From contig CM055112.1 of NCBI GenBank assembly GCA_029204225.1, positions 23,450,392 through 23,514,391 of the forward strand: 64,000 bases of DNA, given 5' to 3'. The stretch is from Diphasiastrum complanatum (Eukaryota > Streptophyta > Lycopodiopsida > Lycopodiales > Lycopodiaceae). Made by a program: the position numbers and the translations under genes. Below, in pieces: positions 63,250 through 64,000 of this stretch. Under the pieces are notes generated by a model. The model saw nothing but the letters and a program-made list of their open reading frames with translations. It was not told the origin of the DNA and searched no databases. Positions within the stretch are counted from its first letter, which is position 1; each line of letters begins with the position of its first letter.

Positions 63250-64000
63250 ATGATGGAATCACACTATAAAACATCAATCCCAGCAACTAGCAGATCAATA
63301 AGCTGCTCCATCAATTCCAGCTACTGGCAGATCAATAGGTCGCATGCTTTATAAATAATATAATATTTCACAAACCTAAACTACAAATTACAATATATTA
63401 CGCACCATATACACAGCATAGTTTCAAAATACGAGCATAAATCCGGCTTCTGGCAGATCACACCTGCATTAACTACAAAGATCAGAAACTTTAACCACAA
63501 ATCCAATCATACCCCTTAGTTGGAATACTACCGTCAAATTATCAAACGTCACGACTATCAGATCAACCTCAAATACAGAGCACAAAACACTGCACCATAA
63601 TTACAAAATATTAACATCAAATCATTAAACCCTGCTACTTTCAGATCAATAATAGGCCGCATGCTCCATAAACAGCGAAAGATTTCACTACCCTAAATCA
63701 CAAACCACACGCCATACAGTATAAAGATTTCACTAACCTAAACTAAAAATCACGAAATATTGCACCATATATACATCATAGTTACAAAATTCTACCGTCA
63801 AATCATCAAATGCCGCTACTAGCAGATCCATAGGCCGGATCAGAAACAATAAATTTTACTAACCTAAAACCACAATCCCAAAATATTGCACCATATATGC
63901 ATCATAGTTACATTATAAAATGCTACCGTCAAATCATCAAATGCCGCTACTGGCAGATCAATGGGCCACATGCTGCATCAACCAAAAAAGATTTCACTAA
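63250..64000. repeat. Tandem array of ~130-180-bp units running off the window
   Basis: A unit contains GATTTCACTAACCTAAA, AAATATTGCACCATATATAC, ACCGTCAAATCATCAAATGC and CGCTACTGGCAGATCAATAG. At least four copies are visible (CAGATCAATAGG-type words at about 63287, 63327, 63640, 63822 and 63953), increasingly alike towards the right edge. It lies upstream of the 14-3-3 exons. Confidence 0.85.

Overview
This is nuclear DNA of a land plant with a large, transposon-rich, AT-rich genome. The evidence is plant-type Gypsy and Copia LTR retrotransposons primed by tRNA-Asp and initiator tRNA-Met, a CACTA transposon with the plant terminal motif, long (CT)n, (TA)n and (CA)n arrays, and intron-containing plant genes (F-box, RING-H2, 14-3-3). 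The species cannot be named from the sequence; a fern or another non-flowering plant would fit, but that is a guess. No bacterial, organellar or CRISPR feature was seen.

Layout. 1-15.1 kb: a broken Gypsy element on the + strand (LTR with CCAAT/TATA, tRNA-Asp primer site at 1388, gag, protease, integrase, then an extra downstream ORF with a coiled-coil end). A CACTA transposon interrupts its leader (2349 to about 5505). A largely non-coding LTR element (LARD-like, 7964 to about 11600), which itself carries a 365-bp MITE, replaces reverse transcriptase/RNase H. 15.2-19.4 kb: decayed Copia element C (+). 19.4-28.5 kb: remnants of unknown genes. One exon is cut by Copia element D (-), which has both LTRs and a 5-bp target duplication, and an FCP1-phosphatase-like remnant follows. 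28.6-31.5 kb: LARD fragments and a 1.5-kb foldback repeat.

31.7-33.8 kb is a small gene island with a complete single-exon F-box gene (32473-33825), the best intact protein gene in the window, and a divergent small ORF. 34.3-40.1 kb: Copia E (+) and Copia F (-) joined tail to tail, both decayed. 40.2-42.1 kb: a second LARD copy (-). 42.5 kb: a pure (CT)n run of about 200 bp. 43.7-44.4 kb: a perfect solo LTR. 46-49.8 kb: microsatellites, a RING-H2 terminal exon, hairpin-ended repeats that abut (TA)n, and a GCCTACGTGGC minisatellite. 49.8-55.3 kb: two 2.6-2.8-kb direct repeats that look like giant LTRs around an internal region of only about 136 bp. The right one cuts an unknown exon at 55337. 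55.8-58.6 kb: microsatellites, a further hairpin-ended repeat, coding remnants and a tRNA-like SINE head. 60.98-62.52 kb: five exons of an epsilon-like 14-3-3 gene (-) with two single-base frame breaks; its first exon was not found. A tandem repeat array runs off the right end.

The genes do not form a pathway. The main story is nested, repeated transposon insertion around a few host genes. The least explained items are the hairpin-terminated repeats next to (TA)n, the giant-LTR/tiny-interior element, and the extra ORF of the Gypsy element.
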